DNA of 64,000 bases from Flaviflagellibacter rhizophilus (GTDB taxonomy: Bacteria; Pseudomonadota; Alphaproteobacteria; Rhizobiales; Methylopilaceae). The notes under the pieces were generated by a model. It was not told where the DNA came from, ran no database searches, and saw only the letters and a list, made by a program, of their open reading frames with translations. The stretch is from positions 557,747 to 621,746 of the forward strand of contig NZ_JAXAFJ010000002.1 of NCBI RefSeq assembly GCF_033898525.1, read 5' to 3'. Shown here piece by piece: positions 16,465 through 24,969 of the stretch (its first letter is position 1; each line of letters opens with the position of its first letter). A program made the translations under genes and the position numbers.

Positions 16465-16676
16465 CAGCCCTTGCGCAGCTCTTCGGGCTTGTGCGCGGCT
16501 TTCGCCCCGGTCTTCTCGCTTTCCACGAGGATCTTGGGATCGTCCTTCGACGCCTTGGCCGTGTAGCTCTTGATCTTCATGGGCTTGGTGATCGTCTTGA
16601 CGACATGGCCGTGGGTCTCACCCTGCGAGGTGTCCCACTTCACCTTGTCGCCGGACTTGAAGCTCTTTCCGGCCAT
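16464..16676 (-). CDS. DUF2945 / hypervirulence-associated TUDOR-domain protein
   Basis: A 70-residue protein with the pattern KSFKSGDKVKWDTSQGETHG, VVKTITKPMKIKSYTAKASKDDP and KILVESEKTGAKAAHKPEEL, matching the DUF2945 (HVA1) TUDOR-like fold. The family is small, soluble and often stress-linked. It heads a two-gene operon with the LLM oxidoreductase and has an exact EcfG-type promoter 26 bp upstream of its ATG. Confidence 0.85.
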   Translation of the reverse strand: MAGKSFKSGDKVKWDTSQGETHGHVVKTITKPMKIKSYTAKASKDDPKILVESEKTGAKAAHKPEELRKG

Positions 16677-16701
16677 GGTTTTTCCTTCGGGTTCGAAGGG
16701 A

Positions 16702-16727
16702 AACGCCCGGCAAGGTGCACACGTTCC
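16702..16727 (-). promoter_or_regulatory. EcfG-type general stress promoter
   Basis: On the minus strand GGAAC (16727-16723) is separated by 17 bases from CGTT (16705-16702), an exact match to the alphaproteobacterial general stress consensus GGAAC-N16/17-CGTT. It lies 26 bp upstream of the DUF2945 ATG, an ideal promoter position. Confidence 0.75.
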
Positions 16728-16730
16728 GCG

Positions 16731-17720
16731 TCATCCGTTCTGTGCGATGTCCACCACGAGTCGTCCGCGCACGCGCCCGTCGAGGAGATCGCCCGCCGCG
16801 CCGATCACGTCCTCCAGACCGATGCGCCGGGTCATGGCCGCAAGCTTCGCGATATCGACATGCCGCTCGAGCATCGCCCATGCCGCCATCCGGTCCGCAA
16901 TCGGGCGGTAGACGCTGTTGATGCCGGCCAGGGTCACGCCGCGAAGGATGAAGGGGGCCACGCTGGCGGGGAAGCCCATGCTTCCGGCGAGGCCGCAGGC
17001 GGCCACCACGCCATCCTGCCCCGCGCCGGCGCAGGCGTTCGCAAGCGTTTGCCCACCCACGCTGTCAATAGCGCCCGCCCAGCGCTCCCTGGCCAGCGAC
17101 CGTGCCGGCACGTCCAGCTCTGCCCGGTCCATGATCTCGTCGGCACCGAGCCCACGCAGGTAATCCGCCTCCTGCACGCGGCCGGTCGAAGCGATGACGC
17201 GATAGCCGCGCGCGTGGAGCAGCATCAAAGCCACGCCCCCGACGCCGCCGCCCGCCCCCGTCACCAGCACCGGCCCCTTGGCGGGCGTCACGCCGTGGCG
17301 CTCCAGCGCCATCACTGCCAGGGCCGCGGTGTAGCCCGCGGTTCCCATCGCCATGGCGCGCATGGGCGTGAAAGCGACCGGCAGCGGGATCAGCCAGTCT
17401 CCGGAGACGCGGGAGAGCTCCGCCAGCCCGCCCCAGCGCGACTCGCCGAGGCCCCAGCCGTTCAGCACCACCTGATCGCCGGGCGAGAACCCCTTATGGC
17501 CGCTGGCCTCCACCACACCGGCGAAGTCGATCCCGGGCACCATCGGGAACTCGCGCACGACCGCCCCACGCCCGGTGATCGCCAGTGCATCCTTGTAGTT
17601 CAGCGTGGAGGCCGAGACGCGAACCAGCACATCGCCCTCCGGCAGACGCTCGTCCGGCAGGTCCCGGAGCGACACGCTTTGTTCGTCGCCACTCTTCTCG
17701 ATCAGGATTGCGCGAAACAT
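16731..17720 (-). CDS. acuI: MDR-family oxidoreductase, acrylyl-CoA reductase AcuI/YhdH type
   Basis: A 329-residue medium-chain reductase without zinc-ligand cysteines. AcuI/YhdH features are STLNYKDALAITGRG, FPMVPGIDFAGVVE, NGWGLGESRWGGLAEL and the NADPH-binding VTGAGGGVGGVALMLL at about 146-161, plus IASTGRVQEADYLRGLGA. AcuI reduces acryloyl-CoA to propionyl-CoA with NADPH. The start at 17720 (MFRAILIEK) excludes a 16-residue upstream extension that lacks family similarity. Confidence 0.88.
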   Translation of the reverse strand: MFRAILIEKSGDEQSVSLRDLPDERLPEGDVLVRVSASTLNYKDALAITGRGAVVREFPMVPGIDFAGVVEASGHKGFSPGDQVVLNGWGLGESRWGGLAELSRVSGDWLIPLPVAFTPMRAMAMGTAGYTAALAVMALERHGVTPAKGPVLVTGAGGGVGGVALMLLHARGYRVIASTGRVQEADYLRGLGADEIMDRAELDVPARSLARERWAGAIDSVGGQTLANACAGAGQDGVVAACGLAGSMGFPASVAPFILRGVTLAGINSVYRPIADRMAAWAMLERHVDIAKLAAMTRRIGLEDVIGAAGDLLDGRVRGRLVVDIAQNG

Positions 17721-17872
17721 ATCGACCTCTCTCGACCGGGAACCTAGCACCCGCACCCATTTGGCCAAGCCCCTGCGACCGATCCATCAGCGTGTTGCAG
17801 AAGCACGTGGGATCCAGCAGCAGCCTCGCCACCGTCCAGGGCTATGAGGGCGGATCGCCGGCCTGGCGTGAA

Positions 17873-19153
17873 CTACGCCGATGCCCCGATCTGCTGGTTG
17901 AACATAGCCCAGCGCTCCTCTAGGTCGGCACGCGCATCGCGGTCCTGCAGCGAGCGCAATCCTTCCTCGAGAGCCAGTTCGGCGTGTTCCCGTATGCACT
18001 GCCGACGGGCGGGTTCGTCCTCGACCTCGCAGACCATCGTCAGCACCTCCAGCAGGCGGATCAGGACGAAGGCCGAGCCGCTGGCATTCTGCCTTATGAT
18101 GTCGAACATCGCGTCGCAGATGCCTTGGTAGTCGCTCACGCGCTGGAGCAGGCTGACGGTGTCGCCGCGCCGGACCATGCCGGTCGGCAGATGGCGCCCG
18201 GCGATTTGGCAGAGTGTGTCCCCCAGTCGTTCCACCACGCTCGCCGCCGTGAAAGGATCGTTGGTGCCGGGCGACAATGCGCGCACGGCGATTTCCGTTA
18301 GCTGCCGGATGTAGAATTCGATGTCTTGCAGAGCGACGGGCCGAGCCCCGAAGGTCAACGCGTTCTGCAACGCCTGCTCGGCATCATCCTGCGGCGGGTG
18401 CACACGCGCCACCGAGATGCCCTTGGGCACATAGTCTCCCGGCCGCACCGTCAGGCTCACCACCACGCCGTGTTTTTCCGCCCAGTTCGCCAGGCCGTCC
18501 GCATCCACGGCAAGCAGATAGCGGTTGCCGCCGATCCGCACCGGCACGCCGCCCGGCATCTCGTCAGCCTCAGGCTCGGCCTCGTCGAGCGTCCTGGCCG
18601 TAACGGCATGGTTGAGGTCGTCATGCACGGACGAGATGACGTTCTCGACATTGATGCTGGCTGCGATGTGGTGGACGAACCAGACAAGAGTGGCGGTGCA
18701 CAGAATGGCCAGGAGAATCGCGCCGGACACTGCGAGGTGGGGAACGAATGGCTGCTCCTCCACCGTGCGGACGGTGCGCAGCACGACGAGCGAATAGGCG
18801 AACGTGCCGATAAAGATGCCGAGCGCAAGCTGGTTGCGCGCATCGCGCACGAAGTTGCGCAGAAGGCGCGGGCCCATCTGCCCGGATGCCAGCGACAGCG
18901 CCGCGATGGTGATGGAGAACACCGTGCCGGCCACGCCGATGGACGAGGACGCGATGGCCCCCAGCAGCGCCCGCGCGCCCTCCGCTCCCCCGGAATAGCC
19001 CCAAGCCTGGGCGATCTCCTCGTCGAGCCCCGGGACGCTCGTCACCTGCACGGCCACCACCGCCAGCAGGATGCAGAGGGTCACCACAAGCGCCGGCCGC
19101 AGCCAGAACTGGTCGCCAAGTTCCTCGAGCCAAGCTCTTGAGCGCGCATACAT
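17873..19153 (-). CDS. DUF2254 family membrane protein
   Basis: A 426-residue protein with an N-terminal membrane region of about four helices (residues 17-38, 60-88, 107-128, 138-162) followed by a soluble domain. FSITIAALSLASGQMGPRLLRNF and ALSPGTNDPFTAASVVERLGD are strong DUF2254 signatures. The function is unknown. It is monocistronic between acuI and the tRNA gene, both on the same strand. Confidence 0.88.
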   Translation of the reverse strand: MYARSRAWLEELGDQFWLRPALVVTLCILLAVVAVQVTSVPGLDEEIAQAWGYSGGAEGARALLGAIASSSIGVAGTVFSITIAALSLASGQMGPRLLRNFVRDARNQLALGIFIGTFAYSLVVLRTVRTVEEQPFVPHLAVSGAILLAILCTATLVWFVHHIAASINVENVISSVHDDLNHAVTARTLDEAEPEADEMPGGVPVRIGGNRYLLAVDADGLANWAEKHGVVVSLTVRPGDYVPKGISVARVHPPQDDAEQALQNALTFGARPVALQDIEFYIRQLTEIAVRALSPGTNDPFTAASVVERLGDTLCQIAGRHLPTGMVRRGDTVSLLQRVSDYQGICDAMFDIIRQNASGSAFVLIRLLEVLTMVCEVEDEPARRQCIREHAELALEEGLRSLQDRDARADLEERWAMFNQQIGASA

Positions 19154-19219
19154 GAGGGAGCTTTCCTAAGCACCGGGCGGGACTACCGGTCCGGTTGCCA
19201 CGCGCGGCTGGCGTGGAAC

Positions 19220-19295
19220 TGGTGGGCCCGGAGGGACTCGAACCCCCAACCAGACCGTTATGAGCGGTCGGCTCTAACCATTGAGCTACAGGCCC
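19220..19295 (-). tRNA. ileX: tRNA-Ile2 (anticodon CAU, lysidine-modified)
   Basis: The minus strand folds into a complete 76-base tRNA. The acceptor stem is GGGCCTG/CGGGCCC, the D arm GCTC/GAGC, the anticodon stem GACCG/CGGTC around the loop CTCATAA (anticodon CAT at 19262-19260), and the T arm contains TTCGAGT; A73 and CCA are encoded. The stem sequences match alphaproteobacterial isoleucine tRNA with CAU anticodon rather than initiator or elongator methionine tRNA. Its cytidine 34 would be converted to lysidine by TilS, which is encoded in this window at 58389-59411. Confidence 0.9.
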
Positions 19296-19719
19296 TGTCG
19301 CAAGGGACGACTCTTCTTATCCTGCGCGAACGCAGTCGTCATCTGTGTTTGCGAGCCGGCTCATGGGATGTTCCACCGCCCCGTTTCGCGTTCTCCAAGG
19401 CCGCCCGCTGCGGCATGGTTAAACTCTCGAGCAGCCACCGGAATAAGCGCGGCTGCGCCACGTTCTTCTTACATCGGCATCCTGCACATCCTTGTCGGGC
19501 TGGAGCCGCATTCTTGCTCGACCTGCGCGGGCCGCCACTCCCTCTCCCCGCTCGGAAGATGGATGGCGGCCCAAGCGTTGCCGCCGCGATGCGCTCAAGC
19601 ATCCGCCTAATGGATCGGGGTCCGGTCCGCTCCGGAAATTCCCTTTTCCGGCTGCATGCCGCCTTCAAGCCGCCCGGATTGGCCGCTCTTGTGCAGCCTC
19701 CCCAAAGCTGGAGACTTCC
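19296..19719. other. 424 bp region without a recognisable gene
   Basis: Between the tRNA 5' end and the SIMPL gene I see no convincing reading frame, repeat or structured RNA motif. Open frames on both strands here are of low-complexity arginine/proline composition with no ribosome binding site. The last part carries the promoter and leader of the downstream gene. Confidence 0.6.
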
Positions 19720-20460
19720 ATGCGCCACGTGCTTCTGTGCCTTGCCCTCTTCTCTGCCACGCCGGCGCTGGCCCAGCCGGCGCCTCCGCCGCCCGCGCAC
19801 GGCCCGCATGGTCGTCAGCCCGCGCTGTTCTCAATCTCCGGACAGGGCACCGCATACGCGGCTCCGGATATCGCCGTCCTCACCAGCGGCGTGGTGACCG
19901 AAGCCAACACCGCCCGCGAGGCGCTGGATGCGAACACCGCCGCCATGGAGAAGCTGCTCGCCAGCCTCAAATCCTCCGGGCTGGAGGAGCGCGACATCGC
20001 CACCTCCGGCTTCTCCGTCCAGCCGCGCTACGTCTACGCCCAGAAGCCGGACGGCACGCAGGAAGCGCCGCGCATCACCGGCTACGAGGTCCGCAACACC
20101 GTGACGGTCAAGGTACGCGATCTCGCGAAGCTCGGCGGCATCCTCGACCGGGTGGTCACCGAGGGCTCCAACCAGATCGACGGGCTGGCCTTCGACATCG
20201 CGGACAAGAAGAGCGTGCTGGACGAGGCACGCCGTAAGGCCTTCGAGGACGCCAGGGCCAAGGCCGAGCTGTTCGCGCAGGCAGCCGGCGTGAAGCTCGG
20301 CCGGGTGCGCGAGCTCACCGACAATGTGGTCGCGCCCCCCATGCCGCCGCGCCCGCAGATGATGCGTGCCGAAATGGCAAAGTCGGCCGATGTGCCGGTC
20401 GCGCGCGGCGAGCAGGAGATCGAAGCGGGCGTCAACGTCATCTGGGAGATCGCTCCCTGA
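19720..20460 (+). CDS. Periplasmic SIMPL-domain (DUF541) protein
   Basis: A 246-residue exported protein. A Sec signal peptide spans residues 1-20 (LLCLALFSATPALA-QPAP) and a SIMPL/DUF541 domain covers about 38-245: ISGQGTAYAAPDIAVLTSGV, GLEERDIATSGFSVQPRY, ITGYEVRNTVTVKVRDLAKLG, KAFEDARAKAELFAQAAGVKLG and IEAGVNVIWEI. SIMPL proteins such as E. coli YggE are periplasmic, linked to oxidative stress and channel-like oligomers. The ATG at 19720 directly precedes the signal peptide. Confidence 0.88.
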   Translation: MRHVLLCLALFSATPALAQPAPPPPAHGPHGRQPALFSISGQGTAYAAPDIAVLTSGVVTEANTAREALDANTAAMEKLLASLKSSGLEERDIATSGFSVQPRYVYAQKPDGTQEAPRITGYEVRNTVTVKVRDLAKLGGILDRVVTEGSNQIDGLAFDIADKKSVLDEARRKAFEDARAKAELFAQAAGVKLGRVRELTDNVVAPPMPPRPQMMRAEMAKSADVPVARGEQEIEAGVNVIWEIAP

Positions 20461-20512
20461 TCCACGGCATCGCGCCGCGCGTCCGGAAGGTCTAGGATCG
20501 CGGGCGAATCCC

Positions 20513-21622
20513 ATGCCCGCATTCACCCCCCATCAGGACGCCGCCCTCAAGGCCGCCTCGGACTGGCTCGCAGCCAAGCCCGGCCGGGGCGGCACGCCAC
20601 AGGTGTTCCGCCTGTTCGGCTATGCCGGCACGGGCAAGACCACCCTCGCCCGCCATCTGGCGGAGGACATCGACGGCACGGTCAAGTACGCGGCCTTCAC
20701 CGGCAAGGCCGCGCTGGTCATGCGCTCGCGCGGTTGCGAGGGCGCGTCCACGCTCCACAGCCTGATCTACAAGGCCAAGGAAAGCGACCAGGAAACCCCC
20801 AGCTTCGAGCTGTGGGACGAGGCGCCCGCCTCCCGGGCCAAGCTCATCATCGTGGACGAATGCTCCATGGTGGACGCCGATCTCGGACGCGATCTCCTCT
20901 CCTTCGACGTGCCGGTGCTGGTGCTGGGAGATCCCGCGCAGCTGCCCCCGGTGCAGGGCGGCGGCTTCTTCACCAATCAGGAGCCCGACGTGATGCTGAC
21001 GGAGGTCCACCGCCAGGCCGAGGACGATCCCATCGTCCGCCTGTCCATGGACGTGCGTGCCGGCAAGTCACTGGTCCCCGGCATCTATGGCGAGACGGAA
21101 GTCGTCACCAGGCAGAACCTCGATCCTGCCCGCGTGCTGGCCGCCGAGCAGGTGCTGGTGGGCCGCAACAACACGCGCCGCGCCTACAACAAGCGCATGC
21201 GGGAGCGGCGGGGCTTCACCGAAGAGTTGCCGCAGGTCGGCGACAAGCTGGTCTGCCTCAGGAACAACCGCCGCAAGGGCCTGTTCAACGGCGGCCTGTG
21301 GAGCGTCACCGAGCGCCGCGCCTCGAAATCCAAGCTCGTCACCATGCGCATCAAGCCGGAGGACGATGCAGGTGCGCGCGAAAACAAGGTGACGGTGCGG
21401 CCCGAAAACTTCCTCGGCGGCATCGAGGACATGGCGTGGGAAGAGCGCCGCGCCTATGACGAGTTCGACTACGGCTATGTGCTGACGGTGCACAAATCCC
21501 AAGGATCCCAATGGGATGACGTGGTTCTTTTCGACGAGAGCTTCGCCTTTCAGGACAGCCGCGCCCGGTGGCTTTACACCGGCATCACGCGGGCGGCGAA
21601 GCGGCTCAGCATCGTCCTTTAG
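20513..21622 (+). CDS. RecD/Pif1-like ATP-dependent DNA helicase (UvrD_C_2)
   Basis: A 369-residue SF1 helicase. Walker A is GYAGTGKTT (36-44), Walker B IIVDECSMVD near 118, motif III GDPAQLPPVQGGGFF, then TEVHRQAEDDPI; the C-terminal UvrD_C_2 part has LTVHKSQGSQWDDVVLFDE and YTGITRAAKRL (motifs V and VI). It is shorter than RecD2 and lacks nuclease or zinc domains, so it looks like a stand-alone RecD-like repair or replication helicase. It starts 53 bp after the SIMPL gene. Confidence 0.88.
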   Translation: MPAFTPHQDAALKAASDWLAAKPGRGGTPQVFRLFGYAGTGKTTLARHLAEDIDGTVKYAAFTGKAALVMRSRGCEGASTLHSLIYKAKESDQETPSFELWDEAPASRAKLIIVDECSMVDADLGRDLLSFDVPVLVLGDPAQLPPVQGGGFFTNQEPDVMLTEVHRQAEDDPIVRLSMDVRAGKSLVPGIYGETEVVTRQNLDPARVLAAEQVLVGRNNTRRAYNKRMRERRGFTEELPQVGDKLVCLRNNRRKGLFNGGLWSVTERRASKSKLVTMRIKPEDDAGARENKVTVRPENFLGGIEDMAWEERRAYDEFDYGYVLTVHKSQGSQWDDVVLFDESFAFQDSRARWLYTGITRAAKRLSIVL

Positions 21623-21747
21623 GTGCGTCGTGCATTCGCGGGCCAAAAGGCCGCTCGTTTGTGACAAAGCGATGAACTATGACTGCATCATGAACGTTGG
21701 CCCGCACCTGCGCGGGTCCACGCCCGACGATGCCAGGAGTAGATAGA

Positions 21748-22182
21748 TTGGCCAAGAACAAGATCCCGAAGAAGATTGCCGGCTTCAAGGTCCCGAAGAC
21801 TGTCCGCAAGTCGCCGGTTTTGAAAGCCTTGCTTGCAAGCGACACCGGCCGGCAGATTCTCGGCAATGCACTTCTGGCCGGCGCCAGCGCCGCTGCCGCC
21901 ATCCTCGCCAACAACAACCAGGACGTGATCGGCGATGCGGGTGATACCGCCGCACGCAAGACCGTGAAGGCCGGTGCGCTGACAAAGGATGTCGTGAAGG
22001 GCGTTACCGGCGCCATGGCCGAAGTCATCGGAGACGCGGCACGTGCCGTCGTTCCGGCGCTCGGCAATGACGACAAGGATGAGAAAGAGGAGCCGAAGGC
22101 CGCAGCGGCCCCGACGCCAGTCGCCCAGAAGAGCACCACCCGGACGCCACGCGCGGGAAAGTCCCGTCCCGCACATCACTGA
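21748..22182 (+). CDS. Hypothetical basic protein with Ala-rich helical core
   Basis: A 144-residue protein starting at a TTG with AGGAG eight bases upstream. The basic N terminus (AKNKIPKKIAGFKVPKTVRKS) is followed by an amphipathic/hydrophobic stretch GRQILGNALLAGASAAAAIL (about 34-55) and a charged Ala/Pro/Lys-rich tail. An ATG at 21730 six codons upstream is possible but lacks that ribosome binding site. I do not recognise a named family. The next reading frame (to 22499) appears to be a partner. Confidence 0.7.
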   Translation: MAKNKIPKKIAGFKVPKTVRKSPVLKALLASDTGRQILGNALLAGASAAAAILANNNQDVIGDAGDTAARKTVKAGALTKDVVKGVTGAMAEVIGDAARAVVPALGNDDKDEKEEPKAAAAPTPVAQKSTTRTPRAGKSRPAHH

Positions 22183-22286
22183 GCACGGTTGCGGGACCCG
22201 ACGCTGACGCTCAAGCCGGAACTCCGGCGCGCAAGGCCCGACGCCCGCTGACGCAGCGCGTCGCGCTTCACGCGGCGAAGACCCTT

Positions 22287-22499
22287 GTGACGGATCATCC
22301 CGGCGCGGCCCTGCATGTGGCCGGCGCCGGGGCTTCCTACGCCGTCAAGTCTCTGGCGCAGGATGGTGCCGAGATCGTGCACCATGGACTTGAGGCCGTC
22401 GTCGAGAAGGTCGAGCGCCTGACGAGCTCGCTGAAGGGCGGAACTGCCGGAGAGCCCTCGGGCAAGACCGCACCTGTCGAGGACGACGAGACGAAATGA
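22287..22499 (+). CDS. Hypothetical small protein, start uncertain
   Basis: At least 70 residues from the GTG at 22287: a helical segment with HPGAALHVAGAGASYAVKSL and DGAEIVHHGLEAVVEKVERL, then a hydrophilic tail. The same frame stays open and has coding-like third-position GC back to about 22179 (an AGTPARKARRPLTQRVALHA-type stretch), with no ATG, GTG or TTG. The true start may be a CTG overlapping the previous stop, or the two frames may be joined by a frameshift. No family recognised. Confidence 0.55.
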   Translation: MTDHPGAALHVAGAGASYAVKSLAQDGAEIVHHGLEAVVEKVERLTSSLKGGTAGEPSGKTAPVEDDETK

Positions 22500-22523
22500 G
22501 GCGCGGGCCATGGGCCCGCGCCT
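22499..22523. terminator. Perfect 11-bp-arm hairpin between convergent genes
   Basis: AGGCGCGGGCC and GGCCCGCGCCT are perfect inverted arms with a 3-base loop, beginning at the stop codon of the upstream plus-strand gene and 78 bp from the convergent formate dehydrogenase stop. No T-run follows, so it may be a rho-independent-like or transcript-end hairpin. Confidence 0.45.
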
Positions 22524-22600
22524 CCTCTTCAAGCCCGAATGCAGCTCGTTCGGCGTGCCGGTGCGGATCGGCCAGCCGGGGCGGCATCTGGCTCGACAGA

Positions 22601-23812
22601 TCAGGCCGCCTTGTCCTTCTTGTACTTAGCCGCCTCCTCCGAGCCGCCGGTCGCGTTCCCCTTGGAGTAGGAATGCGCCCCGACGCCGGCCAACGCGCCG
22701 TCCTGCACGATCAGGTATTCGTCCCGGATCGGACGCCCCTCGAAATAGCATTCCAGGATCTCACGCGTGCCGGCGGCATAGCGCGCCTGCGCCGAGAGCG
22801 AGGTGCCGGACATATGCGGCGTCATGCCCTCATTGGGCATGGTGCGCCACGGATGGTCGTTCGGCGCGGGCTGCGGGAACCACACATCGCCCGCATATCC
22901 CGCAAGCTGTCCGGATTCGGTGGCCCGCACGATGGCGTCGCGGTCGCACAGCTTTCCGCGTGCCGTGTTGACGATGTAGGCGCCGCGCCTGAACAGCTTC
23001 AGCGTCTCGTCATTGATCATGTGCTCCGTCTCGGGATTCAGCGGGCAGTTCAGGGTCACCACATCGCAATGCGGGTACATGTCCTCGCGCGTCGCATGCC
23101 AGGTCAGATTGAGTTCCTTCTCCACGGCCTCCGGCAGGCGGTGCCGGTCGGTGTAGTGCAGCTTCACGTCGAACGGCGCGAGACGGCGCAGGACAGCCAG
23201 GCCGATGCGGCCGGCGGCCACGGTGCCGACATGCATGCCCTCCAGGTCGTAGGACTGCTTCACGGCGTCGGCGATGTTCCAGCCGCCGGCGCGGACGATG
23301 TCGTGCGCGGGGATGTAATTGCGCACGAGGCCGAGGATCATCATCACCACATGCTCGGCCACCGAGATGGAGTTGCAGAAGGTGACCTCCGCGACGGTGA
23401 CGTTACGCTCCATCGCAGCCTGAAGGTCGACATGGTCGGAGCCGATGCCGGCGGTCAGCGCCAGTTTCAGCTTCGGCGCCTTGGCAATGCGCTCGGCCGT
23501 CAGATAGGCCGGCCAGAACGGCTGCGAGATCACGATCTCCGCATCCGCAAGGTGCTTCTCAAGCTCGGACTCCGGGCCGTCCTTGGAGGACGTCACCACC
23601 AGTTGGTGGCCGAGGCCCTCGAGATATTTGCGCAGGCCCAACTCGCCGGATACCGAGCCCAGCATCTCACCGGGCGTGAAGTCGATGGCCTTCGGAGTGG
23701 GCGCGGTCTGCCCGTCCGAATAGACCTTTATCTCCGGGATGCTGTCGCGAGCATATTTGGGCGGAAAACCGGTTTCCGGATCGTCGTAAAGAACAGCAAC
23801 TACTTTGGCCAT
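22601..23812 (-). CDS. fdh: NAD-dependent formate dehydrogenase
   Basis: A 403-residue D-2-hydroxyacid dehydrogenase-superfamily enzyme of the metal-free formate dehydrogenase type; the sequence closely follows the Pseudomonas sp. 101 enzyme. NAD-binding GTVAAGRIG is at 196-204 and Asp222 (HYTDRHR) gives NAD specificity. Catalytic Arg285 (NTARGKLCD), Asn147, Gln314 and His333 (TPHMSGT) are present, and the C-terminal signature KGNATGGSEEAAK is intact. It oxidises formate to CO2 producing NADH, fitting methylotrophic or oxalotrophic metabolism and linking to the oxalate/formate antiporter at 48.1 kb. A LysR regulator lies 173 bp upstream on the same strand. Confidence 0.96.
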   Translation of the reverse strand: MAKVVAVLYDDPETGFPPKYARDSIPEIKVYSDGQTAPTPKAIDFTPGEMLGSVSGELGLRKYLEGLGHQLVVTSSKDGPESELEKHLADAEIVISQPFWPAYLTAERIAKAPKLKLALTAGIGSDHVDLQAAMERNVTVAEVTFCNSISVAEHVVMMILGLVRNYIPAHDIVRAGGWNIADAVKQSYDLEGMHVGTVAAGRIGLAVLRRLAPFDVKLHYTDRHRLPEAVEKELNLTWHATREDMYPHCDVVTLNCPLNPETEHMINDETLKLFRRGAYIVNTARGKLCDRDAIVRATESGQLAGYAGDVWFPQPAPNDHPWRTMPNEGMTPHMSGTSLSAQARYAAGTREILECYFEGRPIRDEYLIVQDGALAGVGAHSYSKGNATGGSEEAAKYKKDKAA

Positions 23813-23985
23813 GGCTCAGGCCTCCCAGTTGTACGGTCCAGTTTGGAACAAGAACATCTTCAATGTGCCCTTGGACTTTCTGGTCGCATGCTTCCGCGTT
23901 GTGCGTCGGCTTCTGGAAGTCAGCCTGTTCTTATTATTTTGGTCCTTCAAACTGATAGTTTTTGTCGTTTGATAGAAGGGGCCAA

Positions 23986-24900
23986 TCAAGCCGCGAACAG
24001 GCTCTGCAGGCTTTTCGTCACCTCCGCCGAGGCCGCAGTTGCAAGCAGCGCCCGCGCAAGAGGCTGAAGCGGCTCTCGTTCGGCAACGACGAGGCCGATC
24101 TTGTGGGCCGCAGCCGGCGCCGTCATCGGCCGGCAAACAAGCCCGCTCGCTCCGTCCAGCATGCCCAGATAGGTGTGCGGCACCACCGTGGACCATCGCC
24201 CACGGCGCAGATGCGCCATCAGGGTCAGCGTCGAATTGGTCTCGAACACGGGCCGCACCACGGCGCCGGCCTCGCGGAAGTGCATGTCGAGAATGCGCCG
24301 GTTCTGCATATCCGAGGTCAGCAGCCCCAGCGGCAGGCCGGCGGCCTCTTCCCAGCTTGCCTCATCAGCGCCGTCGAATGCGCCACCGGCCGGCGTCACC
24401 AGCACGTAGCGCTCCTCGTACAAGGGCACCGTGCGCACCCGCGCCAGCGGCTCATTGTCCAGATAGGTGACCCCGGCATCCAGTTCGAAGGCGTCGAGGC
24501 CGCGCTGGATATCGGCTGAACTCATCGACAGCACAGCCGTCGCGGTTCGCGGGTGCCGCTCCGCAAAGGGCTCCGTCAGCAGGTGCATCAAGGGCAGCGC
24601 GGTGGGGATGACGCCGATCTGCAGCCGGCCGAAAAGCCCCTCGCGCAGGCTGCCGAGTTCCTGCGTCAGTCCCTCGTAATCGGCCAGCACGCGCTGCGCC
24701 CAGCCGAGCACGCGCTCGCCTTCCGCGGTGAAACCGATGAAGCGGTGCCCGCGCTCCACCAGCAGCACGCCCAGCACCTCCTCAATCTGCTTGATGCCGG
24801 CGGAGAGCGTTGGCTGCGTCACATGGCAAGCCGCGGCGGCGCGGGCGAAGTGCCGCTCACGATGCAGCGCGCAGAGATATTCGAGATGGCGGATAAGCAT
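23986..24900 (-). CDS. LysR-family transcriptional regulator
   Basis: A 304-residue LysR protein with N-terminal winged helix (HFARAAAACHVTQPTLSAGIKQ at about 18-39) and a periplasmic-binding-like effector domain (LQIGVIPTALPLM from about 92). The N terminus MLIRHLEYLCALHRERHFARAA resembles LysR regulators commonly found beside formate dehydrogenase genes. Its position directly upstream of fdh suggests it controls formate oxidation; the binding site is not obvious in the 173 bp gap. Confidence 0.85.
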   Translation of the reverse strand: MLIRHLEYLCALHRERHFARAAAACHVTQPTLSAGIKQIEEVLGVLLVERGHRFIGFTAEGERVLGWAQRVLADYEGLTQELGSLREGLFGRLQIGVIPTALPLMHLLTEPFAERHPRTATAVLSMSSADIQRGLDAFELDAGVTYLDNEPLARVRTVPLYEERYVLVTPAGGAFDGADEASWEEAAGLPLGLLTSDMQNRRILDMHFREAGAVVRPVFETNSTLTLMAHLRRGRWSTVVPHTYLGMLDGASGLVCRPMTAPAAAHKIGLVVAEREPLQPLARALLATAASAEVTKSLQSLFAA

Positions 24901-24969
24901 GGCGGCACCGGTGAAGCGCCGCCACTCTTTGTCATGACCGCCGGGGGCGCAACCCCGCGCGGTTTCGGC

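Noticed and set aside
19339..19809. 156-codon minus-strand frame in the gap after the tRNA
   Set aside because: Overlaps the start of the SIMPL gene, Arg/Gly/Ala-rich, and lacks a ribosome binding site. The gap was also inspected for tmRNA or SRP RNA and none was seen.
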